Assembly: GCF_000003815.2 (NCBI RefSeq) | Contig: NC_049995.1 | Location: 1,400,183 to 1,464,182, forward strand | From: Branchiostoma floridae | Lineage: Eukaryota > Chordata > Leptocardii > Amphioxiformes > Branchiostomatidae | Direction: 5' to 3' | Length of the DNA: 64,000 bases | Part shown: one piece after another, positions 13,301 through 25,300 of the stretch | Numbering within the stretch: the first letter of the stretch is position 1 | Layout of the letters: each line of letters opens with the position of its first letter | The notes under the pieces: generated by a model | Seen by the model: only the letters and a program-made list of their open reading frames with translations | The model's database searches: none | What the model was told of the DNA's origin: nothing | Program-made: the position numbers and the translations under genes

Positions 13301-16300
13301 TAGCTACGGATTACGGGAAATAAAAATAGGCTGCCTACGCCTTACGGAAAAGAGCATGCAGACCGTAGTATTCCTTCCCCCGATAGGTCCAGGACACTGT
13401 TGGGTACGACACACTCGGACACTGCTTTTTCCTGGAAGATGGGAACGAGCAGCGGAACGTTCTGGACCATAACCTGGGCCTGGTGACGCGGCCGGGCACG
13501 TTACTACCCTCTGATCGGGATGTAGACATGTGCCGCGGGCTTACTGGGGCCGTGTATGGGGGATACATGCCTAATCCGGGAAAAGAGTGCAGGTAAAGGA
13601 GTTTGTCTATTTGGCGACCAGTCTAGATATATATAGTGGAATGTCTTCTTTGCTGCAAAATATCCGTCGACTGCGGCTCTCTCCTCCCCCCATATACCTT
13701 TATGATAAACCACCTGTCTTCAGTCTTCATCCCCACCCTTTCTTTTGTTGTTTCTGTTTGCAGCCAACATTATCTGTACCAATGATATCTGGCAATACTT
13801 TAAACAAGATAGAAGACCAGTGTCATTTTATTGCTGACTGTACTCTATACAACAATGAGAGAAACTACACAATTTGTACTTCATTACTACTCACCTTGAC
13901 CTGTACTTAGCTTGTCAGAAAGCAAAACCGTACAATAAAGGTCTTCATTCATTCATTAATTAATAACTCAAACCATCGCATAGCGCATGGCAGATGACCC
14001 CTGGGTCATCTACTTATTGAAAGTTCAACACAAGTAGCAATTTTTGTCATTGTCTTCACGATCCTAAACTCAATAAGTAGATGACCCTAAACGCAATACG
14101 TATAGTAAATGATCCTAAAACTCCATAGTAGATGGCTTGGCTTGGTAGTGCAATAACTATAATCATCAGAGTCTGCACATCACCACAAAAAGGATATCTG
14201 GGTATCTAAGAAACGAATAAGGCACAGCCATGACTACAAGTACTAGCTATAGACTTAACAACACAGGAAGGATTGAAGCCAGGCGGTCAGATTTTTTTAA
14301 AAACATTTGCAACGTCGTCGTCATCAATAAAGTAGGGACATCCTCACTAAATCCCTTTTGAAAAAGAATTCGTAGAGATCAATTTGCAAAGGTAATTAAG
14401 AGTGACAGCTTGTTTGAGGTAATAATATGATAAACTGACACCGTTTTTCTGAGAAGCTGGTGTGGAAAGGCGGTTATACCGGCCATTCCAAATGACACGT
14501 GCGGAAAATCCATTACTAAGAGATTGATGGGTAAATAAGTCTTGACATGTCCGCCGATTGTGTCCCACCTGTCCACCCAGAGGCGTGTCCACTTTCTGGA
14601 TCGCCCATCCCAACAACGTGCTGACCAACAACGCTGCAGCCGGCTCTGCGGTAAGACTATCATGTTTATTGCAAATTCATTGCAGGTGCAAACATGATAA
14701 CGAAGTACAAAGGTGCTAAGAACTACATTCTATGACTATGTTGTGCTACTTAAGTGTACATTATGCTTAGTCTAGTTTTGTTGGGTTTGGCTTCTTCTTT
14801 TTATGTGGGGCCGCGTAGCACAGTGGTAGTGTATTCGGCCCGTGACCGAGAGGTCGCCGGTTCGAATCCGCCTGCAGTGTTGCCGGTCTTGTGCCCTTGG
14901 GAAAGGCACTTTACACGACTGTCCTCACTTTACTCAAGTGAAAAATGAGTCGTCCCTCGGATAGGACGTTAAATGGAAGTCCCGTGTATGGGGAGAGTCA
15001 TACCCCATGCNNNNNNNNNNNNNNNNNNNNNNNNNNNNNNNNNNNNNNNNNNNNNNNNNNNNNNNNNNNNNNNNNNNNNNNNNNNNNNNNNNNNNNNNNN
15101 NNNNNNNNNNNNNNNNNNNNNNNNNNNNNNNNNNNNNNNNNNNNNNNNNNNNNNNNNNNNNNNNNNNNNNNNNNNNNNNNNNNNNNNNNNNNNNNNNNNN
15201 NNNNNNNNNNNNNNNNNNNNNNNNNNNNNNNNNNNNNNNNNNNNNNNNNNNNNNNNNNNNNNNNNNNNNNNNNNNNNNNNNNNNNNNNNNNNNNNNNNNN
15301 NNNNNNNNNNNNNNNNNNNNNNNNNNNNNNNNNNNNNNNNNNNNNNNNNNNNNNNNNNNNNNNNNNNNNNNNNNNNNNNNNNNNNNNNNNNNNNNNNNNN
15401 NNNNNNNNNNNNNNNNNNNNNNNNNNNNNNNNNNNNNNNNNNNNNNNNNNNNNNNNNNNNNNNNNNNNNNNNNNNNNNNNNNNNNNNNNNNNNNNNNNNN
15501 NNNNNTTCATAGTATTCAAGTACCAGTCGAGTTACCGACCTGGGATTGATGTGTTCAAAAGTTCGTATTTTCCCAGAACTATCGTAGAGTGGAATTTGTT
15601 ATCACAAAGCACAGTATCTTATCTGGATAGTTTCAAAGAACGCTTGCAGATACATGTAGATGTGCAAAAGTGACTGATCGTTCAGTGTAAAATAACCAGC
15701 TTCTGTCGCACCGCGTGCCTGTGATGCTGGTGTGTTACGCCGAATCAATATAATGATACTCTCATCAAGCCAGTCTTATCCATAACCACGGCAGAGATGT
15801 ACACGCAGGTACAGTCTTGTCATCAGATCTGTGACTTCAAGGTAATTTGAGAAGCTAGAGCTTCAAATGTCCCTGTTGGAGTTTTAAAGGTTGAACCACT
15901 ACTACACTGTACTTCCGCAGGAGGTCGGGATCTGGTACATCTTCCACGATGAACCGACCGGGCTGTCTGCAGGGTCCCTGCCCCGCAAACAAGCCGAACG
16001 GACCCCGTTAGGACGGTTCTACAACAACAGAGTGCATTCCAATGCAAAGGTAAAGAACAAACTTGTTGTTTCAGTTGTCTCCCTCCAAGTGTATCGTTGA
16101 ATCCAATCTTTCCAGAATGTTTTGTTTGTATCTTGCCTGTTGTCTTCACTTATCGCAGCGAGGCTTCATGATAGACGACCGCGTGAAGACCACACCAGCT
16201 TCTGCCCGGGCTCCTCAAGAGTATCTGTCTCTAGGACAAGGACAAGGGTACTTGAAGTATTTCTCGAATTGCCAATTAAATTGAAAGCGTGTTGTGTTGG

Positions 16301-19300
16301 AATAAGCACTGGCATGGTGCGATGATAAAGCTAACTACCGCTGCATAAAGGCTGACTTTTAAAATGTTGCACGCCAAACCGTTACATCATCATCTGGTCG
16401 TGCTGGTTGCTGGCTGAACACGAATGGACTCTCTCCCTCCATCCAGCCCTATCCTCCATAGATTTCTATACTCTTGGGTAGATCTTCCACTGAGCAGTAA
16501 GCGACTACCCAAAGCTGATGTAGCTACGTTTTATATGGTCTTCTTACGCTTGCACGTTCGTTTCACTTCTCCTAAAATTAATTACTTCTGCAAGCTTGTA
16601 AGTCACTGTCTAACCGCTCTAGCATTCATCATAATTTGTTTGACATGACCATCACGGAAATCCATTCTTCTTTAAATTTTTGGAAGTCATTTTTCGAGTT
16701 GACAACAGACAAACAAACAAATAAACACTATTTTGGCTGTTCTATGCTGAACGCTTCCTCCATCACCACACTGCAGGTACTTCCCCCACCAGAACGCTGA
16801 CCTGCAGCAGCCGCGGGAACCCGCCATGATTGAAGGGCTGATCGCCTACAAGAACCTGAACGGCGAATGGATCAGGGGCGGGGATATCTGGCACGATAGA
16901 TGCGCGTAAGTACTGCAATCTGCAAGTAGACAACTTTCAAACGCTAGTTCACCTTTAAACGCGGGGTAACCTATATCCGTTGTTTTAAGATCAGGGTATG
17001 TATATGGAGTAGACGGACAGTGGTTTCATCTGGTAGTATTGCAGTTTGAAACCACTGTTCGTCGACTTGCACTCCCGAAATACACATACTAATTTCAATC
17101 TATGAACTCACGGTAACATCAATAGTCTTATCTTTTGCATTTGTCCATTTTCTAGGTTTGCTGACAACGGCGTGGGTCTGACAATGGCAAGGTAAGCAAG
17201 AAGTCCGCCCGCTTTTTATGGTTTCATATTTCCTCATCTTACACACAAACAGATATTAAAAAGTTCAGGAGAACTAGAAACAATGGAAGAAAGTCTGTTT
17301 CTATAATTGATTTGAATTCATACAAAAAGATCAATCGTTCTACATTACCCTACATACACAGAAAGAGATATACACACATACGCATACGCACACACATACA
17401 CACAAATACACACACACACACACAGACACACACATTCACACATACACGTAAACACGTGCACACACACAAACAGACACACAGACACATACACAGACATACA
17501 TACACATGTAAGATGTAATGTAGTGCACATGTATGTTTTATTTTGCAAGTTCGGGATTTTTCCCCAAAGACGTTGGTGGAACGCAGCAGATCTGGAACAG
17601 CATTTTTATCGGAGAGAGCGCAAACGTCGGCACCATGAGGGGGGCCAAGGCGTGGGGTATGGGCGGGGTCCGGGCGGTGGAGAGGAGTTTTCCTGACACA
17701 ACGTAAGAACTTTCCAACTTATTTAGTCCAAATTCCTAGTTTACAGCATTCTACGAATTCCAATCAATCCTACATGTGGAGGTCGTCGTATCGTTACAAT
17801 CACCCAAAGTTGATTTGTGATTTTCACATTCTTCAGGTATTCTGCTGTCATGTGACATTCCGCAAATTCCACAGGAGTGACCGGTATCATTGTCGTCACC
17901 TTCCAAAGAATCGGTCGAAAACTTGTACAATTTTTGTGTTTAAAACCCACTCCACCTAGTTTCTTCGACGTTCTCGCATGGGAAGTGGGTCTGTAGAGAA
18001 TGCGTTTGGTGAGACCTTATTGAACACGCCATTTAATTTGGTAATATTCCATTTAGACTAATTGAACTGTTTGGGGCCTAAAAACAGTTCGGTGTTTTTC
18101 TTTGTATTTGTTGTGCTAGGGTCTTTCCAATGCGAGGTCTGGACTACTATGACGGTCCTACTCTGGCTAGAAGCTGCACGTTTAAGAAGTACGCCTCTGC
18201 CCCGGAGTACGGCCGCTACAGCAGCGCCATCGGCTGGCGGCTCACGAATGACTGGCACATGTCACCCAAAAACAACGCTACCAACCTCAAGTTTGAAGAT
18301 GTAAGCGAATCCATTTTCACTGTATTTGAACTGCAACTACTGTAACCTTTCCTTTGGTGTTTGTTGAACCTATCATATGGATCCGGCTGACATCATTTTT
18401 TTTTCTATCATATTCTATTCACATATATTTTGTGAGTACAAATATATTAGGCTACAAGCATGATGCTTATGTAAAGCCTTCTACTCAAGACATAAGAATA
18501 AAACAACAGTAAAAACCATAATGTCAACATACATGCGTAAGAGAAAAATGGAGAGCAGAAAGTAAACGTAAACTAGACAAGTTGGTTCTATGTCAATTAA
18601 GAGAATCTACCTCTTAATTGACATAGACAAACAATGACTAAAATTATGAATAATGCCAAAGATGTTCTGTGCATGCGAAAGTGACGAGGACTTTTGCAGC
18701 ATCGAAGAACACAAAGTATGGTAATTGAGTTGCGAGGTGAGATTTTACTTGGCACGAATGTTCTATGGGACAGAGTCACAAATTCCTGGTGGAATGATGT
18801 CTTGTATATACTGTGGTGCTAAAGCCACTCATTATTTTCCAAAAACATCAGTGAATTTCTTGTCTTCTTCTGATAGGCTGGTACATCTAGAACTTTCCAT
18901 CAATCGACTTCCACGAGGACCCACCTCGCCAAGTACCTGCTTACTCATCTGTCGGACAGGAGAATCCATCACTTTTTATCAATCCGGGCCGAGAATTATT
19001 ACCCTTTGGGGGCCCCCAGACTTTGATCTTGACCATGAATGTTGTCACAATGCTGCAATGGCGTTATTGCTATATCACGTTCACATGTATTTTCAATCTA
19101 CTTATGTCATGTCCAGACTACATATCTACGTATTTAGACCAATACATGTGTACTGCTCTAAAAAGTTTAACTTGTATATTGCACTTTGCCAATTATGCTC
19201 ACATTCCTGTTCTTATGTAGTATAGAACTAAGACGAACGCCATTGTACACATTTATCTATTACCGTTGCCTTACATTGTACCATGTACAAATGTCATGCC

Positions 19301-22300
19301 ATAACTACTGAGTTCATTCAAGGCGGTTATATCACCTCCTTGGTTCATTCATTCTTTCATTCATACTTCTTGACCCTGTCTTTCCTAAGGTGCAAACCCG
19401 CGTCTTCACTACGGGAGAAAACATCCCCTACATGTCAAACGACAGGGATGGAGACAAGAACCAGGTGTTTCACGACTTGGACGGGAGCGTCACGGGCTAC
19501 CCGGACACGTACGTGGTCAGGCAGGACAACTACATGGTCAAGAACCCCGGATGTGTGGACAAACCGGAGTGGCGAGCCAGTATCTGCAGCGGAGAGTTGG
19601 CACAGGTAGGGTCAGAAGTGACACGTGGAACATGTGAACCGGCGATGCTTCAGCCAGGGGATCTAGCCGGTAGCGATACTTTGGTGTGGTGCTAAAACCA
19701 AGGAGCTTTTATATATCTGATATAAAAGCTACTTGCTAAAACTGATCGGAACGGCCTGGTGCACCTTATTATTATCACCTTCGCCAAGAAGGCTAATAAA
19801 TGTCTTTAGTACCGTTTGTGTATCTGTGGGTCTGTGGGCGTCATAACTCAAGAAGCCGTGGATGGATCTTAACGATACCGGAAAACAAAGGTCTACTAGC
19901 TATCAACGGTACTGCAGCGAAACATCTGATTGGCATATAATAGGCTCATGTGACAGGCAGGAAGTAGTGTGGGGTTGGACCCCTATCGACCTTTTCTGGA
20001 ACTGCAAGTGCCGATTGTGTGAAAGTGTGAAAGTGTCGATTGTGTGAAAGTGTTACTCTCCAAGCAGAGGTTTAATCGCGCAGATATAGTAGTAGTCGGG
20101 CGCCGATGTATTTTTCCGACTACTGCTATATCTGCGCGATTCAACCTCTGCTTGGAGAGTATGAAAGTGTGTCGATTGTGTGAAACTGTGAAAGGGAATA
20201 ACTCATGAAAAACATGCATGATACATCGCAAAACATTATTTGGTGAAGGTAGGAGGTAGTGGAACTTGTGATTGTAGGAAACCAATTTCTAAAGCAAATG
20301 TATTCGTCTATTTTCAGAAAGAGCATTCAACGAAAATACTTTAAGTTAAAGTTTAAACTTTGCTTTGTAGCGAAACAAACTTTAGCGAACTGAAAATGTA
20401 GCGAAACTTAAAGTAACCATTTCATCATTCTAAATTTGTTCATCTGACTATGGCCTTGAACAACTGTATGATATAGTAGTTAGTACAAATGTGTCTAGGC
20501 AGGAATCATACTACTCCGAGACATTCCAAAAAGGAAACGAAAATAGTTTCTCCATGGAAAATTAGCATTTCAAATTCAGAGATTGACACGAAAGGTCGTT
20601 ACCAGTGTCTCAATAAACATCGTATGCTGTCTGAAACGTGTGGCCGTTTAAATTGCTTGATTAATAGTTACCTTGCGTATCTTATTACCTGGATGTCTAA
20701 CCTTCATCTACGAATAGTACGATATATCAAAATACAACATAACATCTTTGCTGAAACCACGTGTTTGAAGAGGCTTGGGTCAGGTGCCCTGTCCCCTTAT
20801 TTTAAGAACCATTATGGGATAAGAACGTTTACTTATCAAAAGATTTGTTAGAAACAAAAATGATCCTCGATGTTTTTGCCTCCACACGTACGTCCACACA
20901 GGTACTCTTTGTTGCCAAGCCAGCGCTGCCCCGGACCATGACCATAGTCCGTGACGAGTACCCTGACCAGCCCATGACCATGGCGGGTGCACGGGAACTG
21001 GTGACCAAGTTCTACCAGCCTGTGGTGACGCTACAGCAGTCATACACCATCCACTGGGACACACGCGCTCCAGAAGAGGTCACCATTTACATGTTTAACT
21101 TTGACAGGTAATCCAACTCTTCATTCCGCAGCCTACTGAAATATCGTTTTTGTCTAACAGAAGGAAGGGCCGAAGTTTGAATGTTCAGTACAAGTCTCGT
21201 CAGTTTCTCAAAACTTTCATCTTTGACTTGTTTCCAATAATGCTGACAAAGTTACTTGCATATTTCTAATAGTGCTGACTCATTCACATAATACAAATGG
21301 CGATTTTACCCCCAAATACCCTCAAACTATAGTAAACATTCCAAGCGCACTTTTTACAACAACGATGTCATTCTTTTTTTTTTTTTGCAACATCGATAAA
21401 TATATGTGACAGCCATATACTAGTATCTGATATATTCTACGCGATTTAACGTGTACCCCACTCTGGCTATGTCTGAACAATCTCCAAAATGTTTCTGCCA
21501 TTCCCTGGCTCCGGTAGCGGGGAATGGGTGCGGCTGGGCCTGTGCTATCCCCCAGGAACCACGTTTGATGTGAAGTACCAGCACGAGCGGCGTGTCAACA
21601 AGAAGGTGATGTACGAGGAGGACATGTCCCCGGTGTCCAGTCTGGCTGATGTGGAGGCCGGCAGTGGAAAATTCTTCTACTTTGAAGAAAGCACCGGGTA
21701 AGCTAAACTTTTCAGATAGTATACGTCCTTGTGGACGTTTGATGATGTAATGGGAAGCTGAGGACCTAACAAAATCAACAGACGTTCAGTATCATTATGG
21801 GCCAAATGATTTTTTTTACTTCACGAATCATGCCAGTTCATGCCAGTCCTGAGAACTATCTTGCGTTTTGGTATGTTTCTAGATAAGCCAGATACTCACT
21901 TAATCACCAGCTGCAGTAACTCTGGCGAAATCTGAAAGCCTTTATTCTCAGTCTGTAGATCAAGTATACCCATGCTCGCTATTGTAGACGTGTTGGAGAT
22001 ATGTTTCAGCCTGCTGTTCCTGAAGGCACGTGCTCAGGAGGCCCGTAGTGGGGATGACTACTGCTCGGATGTGGGCTGTGAGCGGATTGTCATCACCGCC
22101 ACCATGACAGGGAACCAGCCCAGCGACTGTAGAGCCTCAACCTACCCGAAGTACAGTCTGACTCCCACACAAGCCGTCCCCATGTCCAGCTTCATGAGTA
22201 TTGTCCAGGACTGTTCCGGCTGTGGGGCTCAGGTGAGGCCATGCTTCATCACTTGTGAAACTACGTACGGTTTGGTTTGGTTTGATACAGATCTCCATTA

Positions 22301-25300
22301 GTGACTGATATGTCACAATTCTTCCTGGAGTCCGGGTGATTTGTAGTGAATCACCAATTCTAAAGGAAGGATTTGCACCATCGCACACCGCACCATCGCA
22401 CGTGTGGGGGTTCTTTAGCGTGTGTGGGGTGTGACTCTCCCCCAAAACGGGACCTCCATTTAACGGCCTATCCTAGGGACGACCATACTCATTTTCACCT
22501 GAGTAAAGTGAGGAAAGCCGTGTAAAGTGCCTTTCCCAAAGGCACAAGATCGGTGACACGGCATGATTCGAACTCGAGACCTCTCGGTCCCGAGCCAAAC
22601 ACGCTGCCGCTGTGCCACGCGATCTCACGGCTTACACACAAACCATGCACTACAATGTATTTCACTCTTCACACTTCCCAGATTCCTAAGTTCCCTGTAC
22701 TTGTAGGAACCCATCATCTTCGACGCTGCCCTGCGGTTCCTGGAGGTGACAGTGGTGTCTGCTGGTTGGGAGGAGCTACAGCTCGGCCACAGTCCGTACA
22801 TAGAGGTACAGCAGAACATAATGTCATCTCAACTTGAAAGTTCATCTGTGTTGGTAGAAGTCATTATTGAACTAGTTTAACTGTAATATCCAACACAAAA
22901 ATTGGACTCACCAATTGAACAGCACCAGTCTTTGTCAAGGAATGAACAATCCACTGACGTCGTGACGTCACGAATCACCTGATCATTCAGTCTCACTAGA
23001 CAAAGTTAAAATCTTGGACATAGAACCAGACTTTTTCGCAAGAGGGATCAAAGAAACATCAGAGCTTTACAACCATCCCTGAACAGAGACGGTGTGCGCC
23101 ATAGACGTTCGGCAACCTACGATCCACTGCTTACTGAGTCACGTGTTCTATCTGCATAATGTGACGTCACGACAGCAGTGGATTGTTCATTCCTTGACAA
23201 AGACTGGTGCTATTCAGTCGAAAATTTGAGTGAGTCCAATTTTTGTGTTGGATATTACAGTGTAACTAGTGTCATCTCATCTATATTCATGTAATTGTTA
23301 ATCCTCAAAGATCGTTATCATCAGAATGATTAAGACTTTGACGTGGAAGGTCCCACATTAAAAAGGTACATCATCATTAATGTGTGGAACTCCTCCCCCT
23401 TTCTGTTAGCCCGTATGACATGTACAGCACATCCAGCACCAAACATGTCACTTCTGAATGTCCTCTCCCGACCACAGATTAACGGAGTCCGCTATGACCA
23501 CCGTACGCGAGGGTACCTGGTACTCGGTGTTGATGCAGTGTCCGGTACAATCACCCACCAATCCACGTTCAACACACACAGCTCCAACACAGACATCGAC
23601 CTGAGAATGGCCAACTTCATACGCAACGATATCCCCATAAAGTAAGGACGTTGCCTAATATCATAGGGAAGATTGTTACCTCAGCCAATATGGTTATGTT
23701 TTAGCCGCTGTTTGTGTATGTGTGCAATGTCATAAGTTGTTGAGCTGTTGAACATAAGCTGTTGTTGATGGATCCTTGTGATATTTCGAAGGTAGGTACA
23801 GGTTGGGAACTGGAGGCCAAATTCTATATTAGACCCCCTAGCTAAGACACTGCTTGTGAATATGCTATGATCGATTTTTGAGTGGTAGATAGGTTTTGGG
23901 GCATAGAATAAGTGGTGGTGTAGGTTTGGGCTCTCTAGCGGCCTTTTTTAACTGCAGGGACCAATTTTGTTCCAGATTTTGAAAGAGAATTGATGGGTCG
24001 TAATCATTCTTTGTATGAAAATAGCTTGATTGATGATTCACGCAATTATGCATTATGCAAATTTGCATGTAATATGCATACGAGGGGTGATCAATAAGTT
24101 CTCGGCCCCACCTAGAAATGATAAGCACAACTCAAATTTTGAGGCACAAGTTCATAGTATGAAGCCTTTTATCAATATCCTCCAAATTACAAATCAATGG
24201 AGTCATTACTTTCCAGGCATTCGTTTTAGAAGAAGGGTGAAGTGTGATCAATTTGACCCGAACACCTCAGGTTGCAGATCAATTGTCCACTTTTTTTCGT
24301 TATCCCTTACCTAACGTTACTGGGTGTCGCCTGCAACGTAATGATCACAATAATTTGAATTTTGGTACACATTTATATAAGGCTTTATACATGTACGTGA
24401 AGTTTTCAATAAGTCCTCGGCTGTACCGAGAAATAAAAAGCACAGCTCAGATTTTGAAGCATAGATGTCAAGTATAAAGTCTTATATAAATATGTACCAA
24501 AATTAGAATTATTGTGATCATTACTTTGCAGGCGACACCCAGTAATGTTAGATAAGGGAGAAAATCGTTGACAATTGACCTGACCTGATGTGGCGGGGCA
24601 ACTTGTGCTGCTGGAAGTCAGACACCCAATTCTTTTTGCTTGAAATAGGAAGAGAATCAGTATCAAACATTTTGGCAATGTCTTTTGTTACTTTACGGCA
24701 TTGGGAACTCGACCCACACATCTGATCACAATTCACACCACTTTTTTCTCGCCACTTACCTTCTGATTTGCAAAAAATGAATGTCTGTAAAGTAATGACT
24801 TCGATGATTTAAAATTTGGAGGATATGGATAAAAGGCTCCATACTATGAAGTTGTGCCTCAAAATTTGAGTTGTGCTTATCATTTCTAGGTGGGGCCGAG
24901 AACTTATTGATCACCCCTCGTAATTAGGGAGGAAAGTTTATAAAATCGCTACATTCCATTATAGGAGCCTCACATGTCATATGTATTTGAGAAAGAGAAG
25001 GCTATCAATAGATATCAATTTTGTAAATCAAGACCTAATTTGAAAATAAATAAAATATTATTATTCTATTGTACCAAATGATGGTAATACCATTCATGCA
25101 GCATTTGGTAAGTTAAGGTAAACATTGTTAGACATAAATCTTGTAAACCAGGACAATTTACATTACAATCTATCAGGAAATCCTACAATAGCCTTTTTTT
25201 GCTACGAGGAGACTTTCATACTCTTAACACCTTTTGTCAACTGGTATAATTTATGCAAATGACGACCTTGTTTGCATAAGTAATGAGAATGATTTACAAT

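Larger units (their letters stand above)
11686..18300 (+). other. CEMIP: CEMIP exons 8-17: beta-helix core
   Basis: This is the most conserved part of the protein. Visible blocks are VDLRGEVGLLTRNVKFQG, MEDSCYG, CQFFDYDTYGGHLK, YPVHFHLAGDVDEAGGY, VRDLSIHHCFSRCVTIH, LGHCFFLEDGNEQRN, LLPSDRDVDMC, STFWIAHPNNVLTNNAAAGS, LGRFYNNRVHSN, REPAMIEGLIAYKNLNG and RGGDIWHDRCAFADNGVGLT. Repeated His/Asn/Gly-rich turns are typical of parallel beta-helix (PbH1) repeats. Exon 15 is only 36 nt. Intron 11 (14651-15920) contains an N gap, but the phases across it agree. Confidence 0.88.
18120..21107 (+). other. CEMIP: CEMIP exons 17-19
   Basis: Exons 18120-18300, 19390-19605 and 20902-21107 encode MRGLDYYDGP, FHDLDGSVTGYP, DNYMVKNPGCVDKPEWRASI and PVVTLQQSYTIHWDTRAPEE. 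All have close counterparts in vertebrate CEMIP. The intron 19606-20901 holds a family A repeat and a hairpin MITE. Confidence 0.88.

Noticed and set aside
14805..14880. tRNA gene
   Set aside because: A and B boxes are present but the anticodon arm is irregular and the sequence continues into a SINE body found in other copies.
14945..15673. Open frames of 170-240 codons across N
   Set aside because: They translate the assembly gap; only the LINE C-terminal motif after 15506 is real.
22300..22627. Exon extension of CEMIP exon 21 (open frame continues past 22232)
   Set aside because: A canonical GTGAGG donor follows CAG at 22232, the next exon joins in phase 0, and the continuation is SINE sequence.
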